From: Protula sp. h YS-2021
Taxonomy: Eukaryota; Annelida; Polychaeta; Sabellida; Serpulidae
Length of the DNA: 64,000 nucleotides
Assembly: GCA_949752745.1 (NCBI GenBank)
Contig: OX457026.1
Span: 28,148,116 to 28,212,115, forward strand
Direction of reading: 5' to 3'
This document shows, one piece after another, positions 43,730 through 54,963 of the stretch. Each line of letters opens with the position of its first letter. Position 1 is the stretch's first letter. Below the pieces are notes generated by a model. That model made no database searches and was not told where the DNA came from. It saw only the letters and a program-made list of their open reading frames with translations. The translations under genes and the position numbers were made by a program.

Positions 43730-46137
43730 ATGCCGCGGAAAAAAGGACGGATTAAAAAGACCAAGGTCCTAGAACAGGTCGTTGATCTGCAGCGCTACAG
43801 AACAGGTGACGTTGTGCTTCACGTTGTGTATAGAAGGAAGTGGTGGCGTGTACGTGTGGAAGGCCGGGACCCTGACGGAAGTATAGAAGTCTTATTTTGC
43901 GGTTTTGACTTTGCGTAAGTTCTTAAACATTTTTCTATTTCTTTCCTTTCCAGGTCGTGGACGTCCTGTAAAACCAGGTTGATTTAGATTCCCTTTTGTT
44001 TTTGCATGTTCTTGTGGAATGATGACGTCCTATTCGCAGAAATTATACTTTTGTAGAGTTGAAAGACCAGTGTATTGTAGCATTTTTTGTGCTCCTGTAA
44101 TAACTGAAATAAAAACTTGACAAGGACAGAAGTGACGTCCTTACAGCAGCTGAGAGTGATGCATGATTTAAAAAAATTCTTTCATTTTTAGTCCGGAGAA
44201 AGTTTCCGATCCCAGGAAGCTCAAACCATTTCCTATGGCTGTATGAATTAGTAATATGTTATTAAGAAATGACAGATTTTTTTCATTCCCTGTGATTGGG
44301 TTAAATGTCTGTTTTGCCGTTTTATGGTTTGCTAATCTCCGTTTGCGAGTTTTGCCTGATAGTGCTTCATAAGTTTGCAGGTTCGATTATCTAGCCGGAA
44401 GCATCAGACCCAAAAGAACTTGTCTTTTTCAGTATCTTAGATGAAGTGCTGAATCCCTCTATTGCCAGTTGCACGCTCTCATTGCTAAACGGACTGTAGA
44501 TGCGAGATTTTACTTATTCGTATACCGCCTATTTTTTTTTAGATTTTCTCTTCGGTATCTGTTCTGTCTGTAACTTGCGTGGAAGGGAAATTGAAATGAC
44601 CATTGTGTACGTGTAATTTTTGTGCTCACGCCTTGGAATGATAAGAAGGTATCGTTTTCCTTTACGCACAGTGTGTTTTCACATGGTTTTTGGGAATGAT
44701 TTATGTGCGTATAAACTTGTATGGAGTGAAATATGGAATGATTCAGCATTCCGTCATTTTTTTCTGCAGACGAGGTGTGTAAAAACCCCGTTAAGGGTTA
44801 CATCAAGGCCTGGGCAGAAGCCGCAAAGAGGGTGTGCGGCAGGGATCAGAGCCAATTGACCCATTTTGTGGGTGAAATTGTTAGGGGACCGGTTGAAGAT
44901 AGTGATGACAGTTCGGATGTTAACCAAGCCTGTAGACAGATTAAGAAAGCAGCGGAAAATATCCCTGCGCCGATTTCAGGTAATTACAAGTGGACGAATA
45001 TACAACATATATTTTGCTTGACGCGTATTTCTCGTTTCATTCGACATTTTTGTTTGTTTGTGTGAGTGTGATCCGAAGGGCAGTTTCGTTATTTTACTGA
45101 ACCGGAACTTGTAAGACTGAAGCGAAACGGACTGTTGTCACAATTTTGAACGTGCATGTCCTGTGCGGCTAAGCTTTAAATTGTTCAAAGATGAAATAAG
45201 GACGTTATAGTTTATGACTCGGCTGTTACATTACAATGAAACATTGGCACAAGAAGAAAATTAACCACAGAGTTTAAATTAATTTTAAAAACATCTGTTC
45301 ATTTCGCTTGCACAGATTAAATGGTTTACATTTTCATACAATATCCCCGTTGCAGCGATCGAAAGCCATGACAAGAAGTTACGGTCACCGTTGGGGAGGG
45401 GGTGGCGCAAACCGAAGAATGTAGTTCGGACAGCGATTGCGTCATTACGGGCGCCGATTCCACGTCAAAAGAGCTTTGTGAGAGACCAGTGAAAAGGGAA
45501 GAGGGGGCTGCACACACACATTCATCGCAGGGCGAAAAAGACACAAAACTCTCAGCGAATGCGGAATCGGCTGTTGAAGGGGCATCTTCTGAGAAGTTGC
45601 TGGGTAAGTGATTCTTTTGCATTTATAAAGGGTAAGAATTGTTGCTGAGATGTGTCAGGAGGAGTATCGTGATATATGTAGCACTAATGCAGATTTGGTC
45701 AAGCCAACCAGGTGCTGACGTTTTAAAGAATTCAAAACACTTTTCGTGCGTTGTGGTTGTCGGCGAAACGGACTGCTTATCGGTGCCCACTGCTAAGATT
45801 GCAAGAGTTTTGTACAGTTATGCTTTGAAATGTGAAGGTTATTCCTGGGCGCTTTATGTTCTCATCAAAGGTAGTTGCTATTTTGACTTGATGTGAAGTT
45901 GTCAATGTCTCTGTCGTACGAATTCACAGTGATTTAGCGTTTGTAATACCAGTGTTGTACTTTTTTAGAAAATGTCCCCGTTGCTGCAATCGGAAGCCGT
46001 GACACAGAAGTTACGGTCACCGTTGGGGAGGGGGTGGCGCAATCCGAAGAACGTAGCTCGGACAGCGATTGCGTCATTACAGGCGTTGATACCATGTCAA
46101 AAGAGCTTTGTGAGAGACCAGTGAAAAGGGAAGAAGA
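43730..46137 (+). CDS. Tudor-like multi-exon gene, interrupted in its fourth exon by a tandem array
   Basis: Exons that join in frame are 43730-43914 (preceded by CTTTCACAG, donor GTAAGT), 44192-44240, 44775-44979 and 45969-46137. Exon 1 is Lys-rich (MPRKKGRIKKTK), then VVLHVVYRRKWWRVRVEG and IEVLFCGFDFA. With exon 2 (PEKVSDPRKLKPF) it forms a beta-rich fold resembling a Tudor or related chromatin-reader domain, by pattern only. Exon 3 (VCKNPVKGYIKAWAEAAK) is unrecognised. Exon 4 is acidic/Ser-rich (VGEGVAQSEERSSDSD). Phases fit: 2, 0, then 1. The exon 3 acceptor could instead be 44769, which breaks phase. At 46137 coding sequence passes directly into the 1.38-kb repeat array with no donor. 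The next termination signals are near 54440. Start choice: the ATG sits right after an acceptor, so an upstream non-coding exon is likely. Confidence 0.55.
45342..45605 (+). pseudogene. Diverged duplicate of exon 4 of the Tudor-like gene
   Basis: The sequence 'cgttgcagcgatcgaaagcc' through 'ccagtgaaaagggaagag' matches exon 4 at 45980-46135. It lacks the acceptor AG at the corresponding place and has a one-base deletion near 45372. Unlike exon 4 it continues (AAHTHSSQGEKDTKLS) to a good donor, GTAAGTG at 45605. This shows what exon 4 probably looked like before the array replaced its 3' part. Confidence 0.65.
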
Positions 46138-47855
46138 AGTGTTTGGGTTCGTACATTTCGCATGGTTGTGTGCGTTCGCGTATCAAGTTTCAGTGTGTTA
46201 TTTGCATTTGATTTTTCTCGTATAAGGTGGCTGACTGTAAATTTATGAAAGTGGCGGTGATGGGTAGTACGGGCAAGTTTCATGTGACAGGGTCACAAAA
46301 GCTGTAAAGTTTGCCGATGTATTTAAAAAACAAATACTTGCGTCGTAGATTTCGCGTGGTTGCACTACATTTCGCATGGTTGTGTATGAGCGTACATTTC
46401 GCTTGTCAGTTCGAAAGTTCACTGTTCGGAGTGACCAATTTCAAAGTTTATGAACGTTGCAAGAGTGGGTAGTACGAGCAAAAGGTATGTGACAGAGCCT
46501 CAAAACTTGGAAATTTTGCCGATGTTGCCGTGATTAAGAAAATTTTGGTGTTGGCACATTTCGCATGGTTGTGTACGTACATTTCGCATGTCAGTTTGAA
46601 AGTTTTAATTGTGTTATTTGCAGTTCGCTTTTCTTATACGAAGTCACCGACTTTAGTACGTACACAACAATGCAAAATGTGCCAACACCAAAATGTGCTT
46701 ATTTACAGAAATATCGGCAAAATTTTCAAAAGTTTGAGACCGTGGTTGTTATACGTTCATTTCGCATGATTGTGTATAAACGTGCATTTCGCTTGTCAGT
46801 TCGAAAGTTTTACCTGTTATTTGCAGTTCACTGTTCTTATACGAAGTAACCGACTTTAAATTTAAGAACGTCGCGAGAAGGGCGTACTCGCAAACGTGAC
46901 AGGGTCTCAGAACTTGGAAATTTGCCGATGTTTCCGTGATTAACAAATTTTGGTGTTCGCACATTTCGCATGGCTGTCTACGTACATTTCGCTTGTCAAT
47001 TCGAAAGCTTTAACTGCGTGATTTGCAGTCCATTTTTCTCACACCAAGTGACCGAATTAAGTACGTACAAAACCATGCGAAATGTGCGAACACCAAAATG
47101 TTCTAATTCACAGAAACATCGGCAAAATTTTCGAAGTTTGAGACCCTGTCACATACATGGTTGTGGACGTACATTTCGCATGTGATATTTTAGGACACAG
47201 GGACAAAGTTCAGTTGCGGGCATACCTTTCAAATTTTTACAAGAAAAATAAAAAGGCGGATGAAGCTTCAGATCCGTTTAAAAAAAGAAACTGTTTTGGA
47301 GAAATTTCGCTGTGATGTCATGTTTGTGGGATTCTGTTTTGGTTTACACAAGTGCGATGAGTTTTTTTGTATCAGTTTTTCCATACAGTTCACTGTTCTT
47401 ATACGAAGTGACCGACTTTTAATTTATGAACGTCACGGGGCTGGGTAGTACGGGCAATTTTCATGTAACGGGGTCTCAAAACCTGCCAAATTTGCCGCGG
47501 TATTAAGAAGTGTTTGGGTTCGTACATTTCGCATGGTTGTGTGCGTTCGCGTATCAAGTTTCAGTGTGTTATTTGCATTTGATTTTTCTCGTATAAGGTG
47601 GCTGACTGTAAATTTATGAAAGTGGCGGTGATGGGTAGTACGGGCAAGTTTCATGTGACAGGGTCACAAAAGCTGTAAAGTTTGCCGATGTATTTAAAAA
47701 ACAAATACTTGCGTCGTAGATTTCGCGTGGTTGCACTACATTTCGCATGGTTGTGTATGAGCGTACATTTCGCTTGTCAGTTCGAAAGTTCACTGTTCGG
47801 AGTGACCAATTTCAAAGTTTATGAACGTTGCAAGAGTGGGTAGTACGAGCAAAAG

Positions 47856-48123
47856 GTATGTGACAGAGCCTCAAAACTTGGAAATTTTGCCGATGTTGCC
47901 GTGATTAAGAAAATTTTGGTGTTGGCACATTTCGCATGGTTGTGTACGTACATTTCGCATGTCAGTTTGAAAGTTTTAATTGTGTTATTTGCAGTTCGCT
48001 TTTCTTATACGAAGTCACCGACTTTAGTACGTACACAACAATGCAAAATGTGCCAACACCAAAATGTGCTTATTTACAGAAATATCGGCAAAATTTTCAA
48101 AAGTTTGAGACCGTGTCACATAC
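47856..48123. repeat. Long inverted repeat 1 of the unit (example in unit 2)
   Basis: Arm 47856-47951 begins GTATGTGACAG and ends GTGTACGTAC. Arm 48027-48123 begins GTACGTACACAA and ends TGTCACATAC. The arms are about 96 bp, about 85 percent complementary by eye, around a 75-bp loop. The same structure recurs in every unit. Confidence 0.85.
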
Positions 48124-48279
48124 ATGGTTGTTATACGTTCATTTCGCATGATTGTGTATAAACGTGCATTTCGCTTGTCAGTTCGAAAGTTTTACCTGTT
48201 ATTTGCAGTTCACTGTTCTTATACGAAGTAACCGACTTTAAATTTAAGAACGTCGCGAGAAGGGCGTACTCGCAAACGT

Positions 48280-48532
48280 GACAGGGTCTCAGAACTTGGA
48301 AATTTGCCGATGTTTCCGTGATTAACAAATTTTGGTGTTCGCACATTTCGCATGGCTGTGTACGTACATTTCGCTTGTCAATTCGAAAGCTTTAACTGCG
48401 TTATTTGCAGTCCATTTTACTCACACCAAGTGACCGAATTAAGTACGTACAAAACCATGCGAAATGTGCGAACACCAAAATGTTCTAATTCACAGAAACA
48501 TCGGCAAAATTTTCGAAGTTTGAGACCCTGTC
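48280..48532. repeat. Long inverted repeat 2 of the unit (example in unit 2)
   Basis: Arm 48280-48367 begins GACAGGGTCTC and ends TGTACGTAC. Arm 48443-48532 begins GTACGTACAAAA and ends GAGACCCTGTC. The loop is again 75 bp. Both inverted repeats end at GTACGTAC on the loop side. Confidence 0.85.
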
Positions 48533-48567
48533 ACAAACATGGTTGTGGACGTACATTTCGCATGTGA

Positions 48568-48720
48568 TATTTTAGGACACAGGGACAAAGTTCAGTTGCG
48601 GGCATACCTTTCAAATTTTTACAAGAAAAATAAAAAGGCGGATGAAGCTTCAGATCCGTTTAAAAAAAGAAACTGTTTTGGGGACATTTCGCTGTGATGT
48701 CATGTTTGTGGGATTCTGTT
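48568..48720 (+). other. Exon-like segment within the unit (example in unit 2)
   Basis: After 'gatattttag', which would serve as an acceptor, the frame encodes GHRDKVQLRAYLSNFYKKNK and DPFKKRNCFGD. It repeats at 47190, 49927, 51310 and 52693. It could be an ancestral exon of the Tudor-like gene that was amplified with the array. No domain is recognised. Confidence 0.35.
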
Positions 48721-51700
48721 TTGGTTTACACAAGTGCGATGAGTTTTCTTTGAATCAGTTTTTCCATACAGTTCACTGTTCTTATACGAAGTGACCGACT
48801 TTTAATTTATGAACGTCACGGGGCTGGGTAGTACGGGCAATTTTCATGTAACGGGGTCTCAAAACCTGCCAAATTTGCCGCGGTATTAAGAAGTGTTTGG
48901 GTTCGTACATTTCGCATGGTTATGTGCGTTCGCGTATCAAGTTTCAGTGTGTTATTTGCATTTGATTTTCTCGTATAAAGTGACTGACTGTTAATTTATG
49001 AAAGTGGCGATGATGGGTAGTACGGGCAAGTTTCATGTGACAGGGTCACAAAAGCTGTAAAGTTTGCCGATGTATTTAAAAAACAAATACTTGCGTCGTA
49101 GATTTCGCGTGGTTGCACTACATTTCGCATGGTTGTGTATGAGCGTACATTTCGCTTGTCAGTTCGAAAGTTCACTGTTCGGAGTGACCAATTTCAAAGT
49201 TTATGAACGTTGCGAGATTGGGTAGTACGAGCAAAAGGTATGTGACAGAGCCTCAAAACTTGGAAATTTTGCCGATGTTGCCGTGATTAAGAAAATTTTG
49301 GTGTTGGCACATTTCGCATGTCAGTTTGAAAGTTTTAATTGTGTTATTTGCAGTTCGCTTTTCTTATACGAAGTCACCGACTTTAGTACGTACACAACAA
49401 TGCAAAATGTGCCAACACCAAAATGTGCTTATTTACAGAAATATCGGCAAAATTTTCAAAAGTTTGAGACCGTGTCACATACATGGTTGTTATACGTTCA
49501 TTTCGCATGATTGTGTATAAACGTGCATTTCGCTTGTCAGTTCGAAAGTTTTACCTGTTATTTGCAGTTCACTGTTCTTATACGAAGTAACCGACTTTAA
49601 ATTTAAGAACGTCGCGAGAAGGGCGTACTCGCAAACGTGACAGGGTCTCAGAACTTGGAAATTTGCCGATGTTTCCGTGATTAATAAATTTTGGTGTTCG
49701 CACATTTCGCATGGTTTTGTACGTACATTTCGCTTGTCAATTCGAAAGCTTTAACTGCGTTATTTGCAGTCCATTTTTCTCACACCAAGTGACCGAATTA
49801 AGTACGTACAAAACCATGCGAAATGTGCGAATACCAAAATGTTCTAATTCACAGAAACATCGGCAAAATTTTCGAAGTTTGAGACCCTGTCACATACATG
49901 GTTGTGGACGTACATTTCGCATGTGATATTTTAGGACACAGGGACAAAGTTCAGTTGCGGGCATACCTTTCAAATTTTTACAAGAAAAATAAAAAGGCGG
50001 ATGAAGCTTCAGATCCGTTTAAAAAAAGAAACTGTTTTGGGGACGTTTTCGCTGTGATGTCATGTTTGTGGGATTCTGTTTTGGTTTACACAAGTGCGAT
50101 GAGTTTTCTTTGTATCAGTTTTTCCATGCAGTTCACTGTTCTTGTACGAAGTGACCGACTTTTAATTTATGAACGTCACGGGGCTGGGTAGTACGGGCAA
50201 TTTTCATGTAACGGGGTCTCAAAACCTGCCAAATTTGCCGCGGTATTAAGAAGTGTTTGGGTTCGTACATTTCGCATGGTTATGTGCGTTCGCGTATCAA
50301 GTTTCAGTGTGTTATTTGCATTTGATTTTCTCGTATAAAGTGACTGACTGTTAATTTATGAAAGTGGCGATGATGGGTAGTACGGGCAAGTTTCATGTGA
50401 CAGGGTCACAAAAGCTGTAAAGTTTGCCGATGTATTTAAAAAACAAATACTTGCGTCGTAGATTTCGCGTGGTTGCACTACATTTCGCATGGTTGTGTAT
50501 GAGCGTACATTTCGCTTGTCAGTTCGAAAGTTCACTGTTCGGAGTGACCAATTTCAAAGTTTATGAACGTTGCGAGATTGGGTAGTACGAGCAAAAGGTA
50601 TGTGACAGAGCCTCAAAACTTGGAAATTTTGCCGATGTTGCCGTGATTAAGAAAATTTTGGTGTTGGCACATTTCGCATGGTTGTGTACGTACATTTCGC
50701 ATGTCAGTTTGAAAGTTTTAATTGTGTTATTTGCAGTTCGCTTTTCTTATACGAAGTCACCGACTTTAGTACGTACACAACCATGCAAAATGTGCCAACA
50801 CCAAAATGTGCTTATTTACAGAAATATCGGCAAAATTTTCAAAAGTTTGAGACCGTGTCACATACATGGTTGTTATACGTTCATTTCGCATGATTGTGTA
50901 TAAACGTGCATTTCGCTTGTCAGTTCGAAAGTTTTACCTGTTATTTGCAGTTCACTGTTCTTATACGAAGTAACCGACTTTAAATTTAAGAACGTCGCGA
51001 GAAGGGCGTACTCGCAAACGTGACAGGGTCTCAGAACTTGGAAATTTGCCGATGTTTCCGTGATTAACAAATTTTGGTGTTCGCACATTTCGCATGGCTG
51101 TGTACGTACATTTCGCTTGTCAATTCGAAAGCTTTAACTGCGTTATTTGCAGTCCATTTTTCTCACACCAAGTGACCGAATTAAGTACGTACAAAACCAT
51201 GCGAAATGTGCGAACACCAAAATGTTCTAATTCACAGAAACATCGGCAAAATTTTCGAAGTTTGAGACCCTGTCACATACATGGTTGTGGACGTACATTT
51301 CGCATGTGATATTTTAGGACACAGGGACAAAGTTCAGTTGCGGGCATACCTTTCAAATTTTTACAAGAAAAATAAAAAGGCGGATGAAGCTTCAGATCCG
51401 TTTAAAAAAAGAAACTGTTTTGGGGACGTTTTCGCTGTGATGTCATGTTTGTGGGATTCTGTTTTGGTTTACACAAGTGCGATGAGTTTTCTTTGTATCA
51501 GTTTTTCCATACAGTTCACTGTTCTTGTACGAAGTGACCGACTTTTAATTTATGAACGTCACGGGGCTGGGTAGTACGGGCAATTTTCATGTAACGGGGT
51601 CTCAAAACCTGCCAAATTTGCCGCGGTATTAAGAAGTGTTTGGGTTCGTACATTTCGCATGGTTATGTGCGTTCGCGTATCAAGTTTCAGTGTGTTATTT

Positions 51701-54139
51701 GCATTTGATTTTCTCGTATAAAGTGACTGACTGTTAATTTATGAAAGTGGCGATGATGGGTAGTACGGGCAAGTTTCATGTGACAGGGTCACAAAAGCTG
51801 TAAAGTTTGCCGATGTATTTAAAAAACAAATACTTGCGTCGTAGATTTCGCGTGGTTGCACTACATTTCGCATGGTTGTGTATGAGCGTACATTTCGCTT
51901 GTCAGTTCGAAAGTTCACTGTTCGGAGTGACCAATTTCAAAGTTTATGAACGTTGCGAGATTGGGTAGTACGAGCAAAAGGTATGTGACAGAGCCTCAAA
52001 ACTTGGAAATTTTGCCGATGTTGCCGTGATTAAGAAAATTTTGGTGTTGGCACATTTCGCATGGTTGTGTACGTACATTTCGCATGTCAGTTTGAAAGTT
52101 TTAATTGTGTTATTTGCAGTTCGCTTTTCTTATACGAAGTCACCGACTTTAGTACGTACACAACCATGCAAAATGTGCCAACACCAAAATGTGCTTATTT
52201 ACAGAAATATCGGCAAAATTTTCAAAAGTTTGAGACCGTGTCACATACATGGTTGTTATACGTTCATTTCGCATGATTGTGTATAAACGTGCATTTCGCT
52301 TGTCAGTTCGAAAGTTTTACCTGTTATTTGCAGTTCACTGTTCTTATACGAAGTAACCGACTTTAAATTTAAGAACGTCGCGAGAAGGGCGTACTCGCAA
52401 ACGTGACAGGGTCTCAGAACTTGGAAATTTGCCGATGTTTCCGTGATTAACAAATTTTGGTGTTCGCACATTTCGCATGGCTGTGTACGTACATTTCGCT
52501 TGTCAATTCGAAAGCTTTAACTGCGTTATTTGCAGTCCATTTTTCTCACACCAAGTGACCGAATTAAGTACGTACAAAACCATGCGAAATGTGCGAACAC
52601 CAAAATGTTCTAATTCACAGAAACATCGGCAAAATTTTCGAAGTTTGAGACCCTGTCACATACATGGTTGTGGACGTACATTTCGCATGTGATATTTTAG
52701 GACACAGGGAGAAAAGTTCAGTTTCGGGCATACCTTTCAAATTTTTACAAGAAAAATAAAAAGGCGGATGAAGCTTCAGATCCGTTTAAAAAAAGAAACT
52801 GTTTTGGGGACATTTCGCTGTGATGTCATGTTTGTGGGATTCTGTTTTGGTTTACACAAGTGCGATGAGTTTTCTTTGAATCAGTTTTTCCATACAGTTC
52901 ACTGTTCTTATACGAAGTGACCGACTTTTAATTTATGAACGTCACGGGGCTGGGTAGTACGGGCAATTTTCATGTAACGGGGTCTCAAAACCTGCCAAAT
53001 TTGCCGCGGTATTAAGAAGTGTTTGGGTTCGTACATTTCGCATGGTTATGTGCGTTCGCGTATCAAGTTTCAGTGTGTTATTTGCATTTGATTTTTCTCG
53101 TATAAGGTGACTGACTGTAAATTTATGAAAGTGGCGATGATGGGTAGTACGGGCAAGTTTCATGTGACAGGGTCACAAAAGCTGTAAAGTTTGCCGATGT
53201 ATTTAAAAAACAAATACTTGCGTCGTAGATTTCGCGTGGTTGCACTACATTTCGCATGGTTGTGTATGAGCGTACATTTCGCTTGTCAGTTCGAAAGTTC
53301 ACTGTTCGGAGTGACCAATTTCAAAGTTTATGAAAGTTGCGAGATTGGGTAGTACGAGCAAAAGGTATGTGACAGAGCCTCAAAACTTGGAAATTTTGCC
53401 GATGTTGCCGTGATTAAGAAATTTTGGTGTTGGCACATTTCGCATGGTTGTGTACGTACATTTCGCATGTCAGTTTGAAAGTTTTAATTGTGTTATTTGC
53501 AGTTCGCTTTTCTTATACGAAGTCACCGACTTTAGTACGTACACAACCATGCAAAATGTGCCAACACCAAAATGTGCTTATTTACAGAAATATCGGCAAA
53601 ATTTTCAAAAGTTTGAGACCGTGTCACATACATGGTTGTTATACGTTCATTTCGCATGATTGTGTATAAACGTGCATTTCGCTTATCAGTTCGAAAGTTT
53701 TACCTGTTATTTGCAGTTCACTGTTCTTATACGAAGTAACCGACCTTAAATTTAAGAACGTCGCGAGAAGGACGTACTCGCAAACGTGACAGGGTCTCAG
53801 AACTTGGAAATTTGCCGATGTTTCCTTGATTAAAAAATTTTGGTGTTCGCACATTTCGCATGGTTTTGTACGTACATTTCGCATGTCAGTTTGAAAGTTT
53901 TAATTGTGTTATTTTCAGTTCATTTTTCTCATACGAAGTCACCGACTTTAAATTTATGAACCTCACGAGATGGGGTAGTACACCCAAGTTGTGTTGCAAA
54001 TTTTGTGCATGGTTGTGTACGTACATTTCGCATGTTAGTTTGAATGTTTCAGCTGTGTATTTTGTTTTCTTTAGGAAGCTTTTATGTGGTTTATATTTCA
54101 TTGTCTCACGTTTTTTTCGGTCTATCATTAAATTTTAAC

Positions 54140-54480
54140 TAGTGCACATAACACTGAGCTTGAAAATGAGGTAGAGTTGGTTATTTACACATCACGGTTA
54201 TATCAGTATGGGACTTTGTTTTATTATTTTTTCTATATTTTATTTTTATTTTAAAAGAGTTTTGTTTTTAAACATTCATCTGTATAAATCTGTATTTTGT
54301 TTTTAAAAATTTCATCTGTATAGTATAAATCTATGTTTTTCAACATTCATCTTTTTGAATATCTTTTGTACTGCTCTTCAATATTTTGTAAGTCTTCAAT
54401 TTATGTTAAATAGTTTATGTATAGAAATGAAAGAAAATAAATATTACAGGGGGGTTATGGTGTAAATAAAAGAAAACAAA
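54140..54480 (+). promoter_or_regulatory. Probable 3' UTR with two polyadenylation signals
   Basis: AT-rich sequence after the array with AATAAA at 54436-54441 and 54465-54470. This would fit the 3' end of a plus-strand transcript that starts at the Tudor-like gene and crosses the array. Confidence 0.4.
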
Positions 54481-54705
54481 CTCTACGCTTGTTTGGCTTT
54501 TATTTAGTGTTTCCCTAATACTCTTTTACAGAAAGCACGTGGCCTTTGTTTATAAACAAAATCGGTTTGTTTACATTTTTTACACAGTCTCGTTTCACAG
54601 CAAACTTATAGTTGCAGATATCAAAAAATTGTGTAAAATATGCAAATTATGTAAACAAAATATTCCGTTTCGCAGGGTTCATGCTTTGTTAAATTTCTCT
54701 CAATC

Positions 54706-54875
54706 TGTTGTCTTTTCTATATTTTCGCTTTCGGAATTGAATGTAAAAAAAATCTACCGAGATTTTCATATACTACTTATGTCTTAAAAGTCCCTAATAA
54801 CGAAGTTAGATTTTTGGCGTACATTTCGCGAGTTGGAGAAGAAATCGCGATTCGTCGTTAGTTTCCCGACGTAGC

Positions 54876-54883
<8 letters not shown>
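54706..54883 (+). repeat. 170-bp direct repeat, right copy
   Basis: Partner of 41618-41790. It leads straight into the TG microsatellite. Confidence 0.8.

Positions 54884-54962
<79 letters not shown>
54883..54962. repeat. (TG)n microsatellite, about 40 units
   Basis: Uninterrupted TG run. The Cys/Val open frames across it are not genes. Confidence 0.95.

Positions 54963-54963
<1 letters not shown>

Larger units (their letters stand above)
46139..53880 (+). repeat. Tandem array of a 1.38-kb higher-order unit, about 5.6 copies, with hairpins
   Basis: Unit starts ('gtgtttgggttcgtacattt') lie at 46139, 47510, 48893, 50253, 51636 and 53019, giving lengths 1371, 1383, 1360, 1383 and 1383. Units are nearly identical, differing by single bases and small indels (12 bases missing at about 46743, 23 bases missing near 49321). 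Each unit is built of about seven related segments of roughly 150-200 bp sharing 'acatttcgcatggttgtgta', some in inverted orientation. The inverted ones create two long hairpins per unit. Each unit also holds an exon-like segment after 'gatattttag' (GHRDKVQLRAYLSNFYKKNK) that is open in only some copies. Small ORFs in the array are repeat by-products. Confidence 0.95.

Noticed and set aside
46139..53880. CRISPR-like array
   Set aside because: Units are 1.38 kb with no short constant repeat and variable spacer pattern, and the context is eukaryotic.
46530..53884. Series of 70-97-residue open frames in the array
   Set aside because: They occur in all orientations in every repeat, overlap each other and come from the inverted TTTCGC-type repeats. 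Only the segment after 'gatattttag' was kept as possibly exonic.
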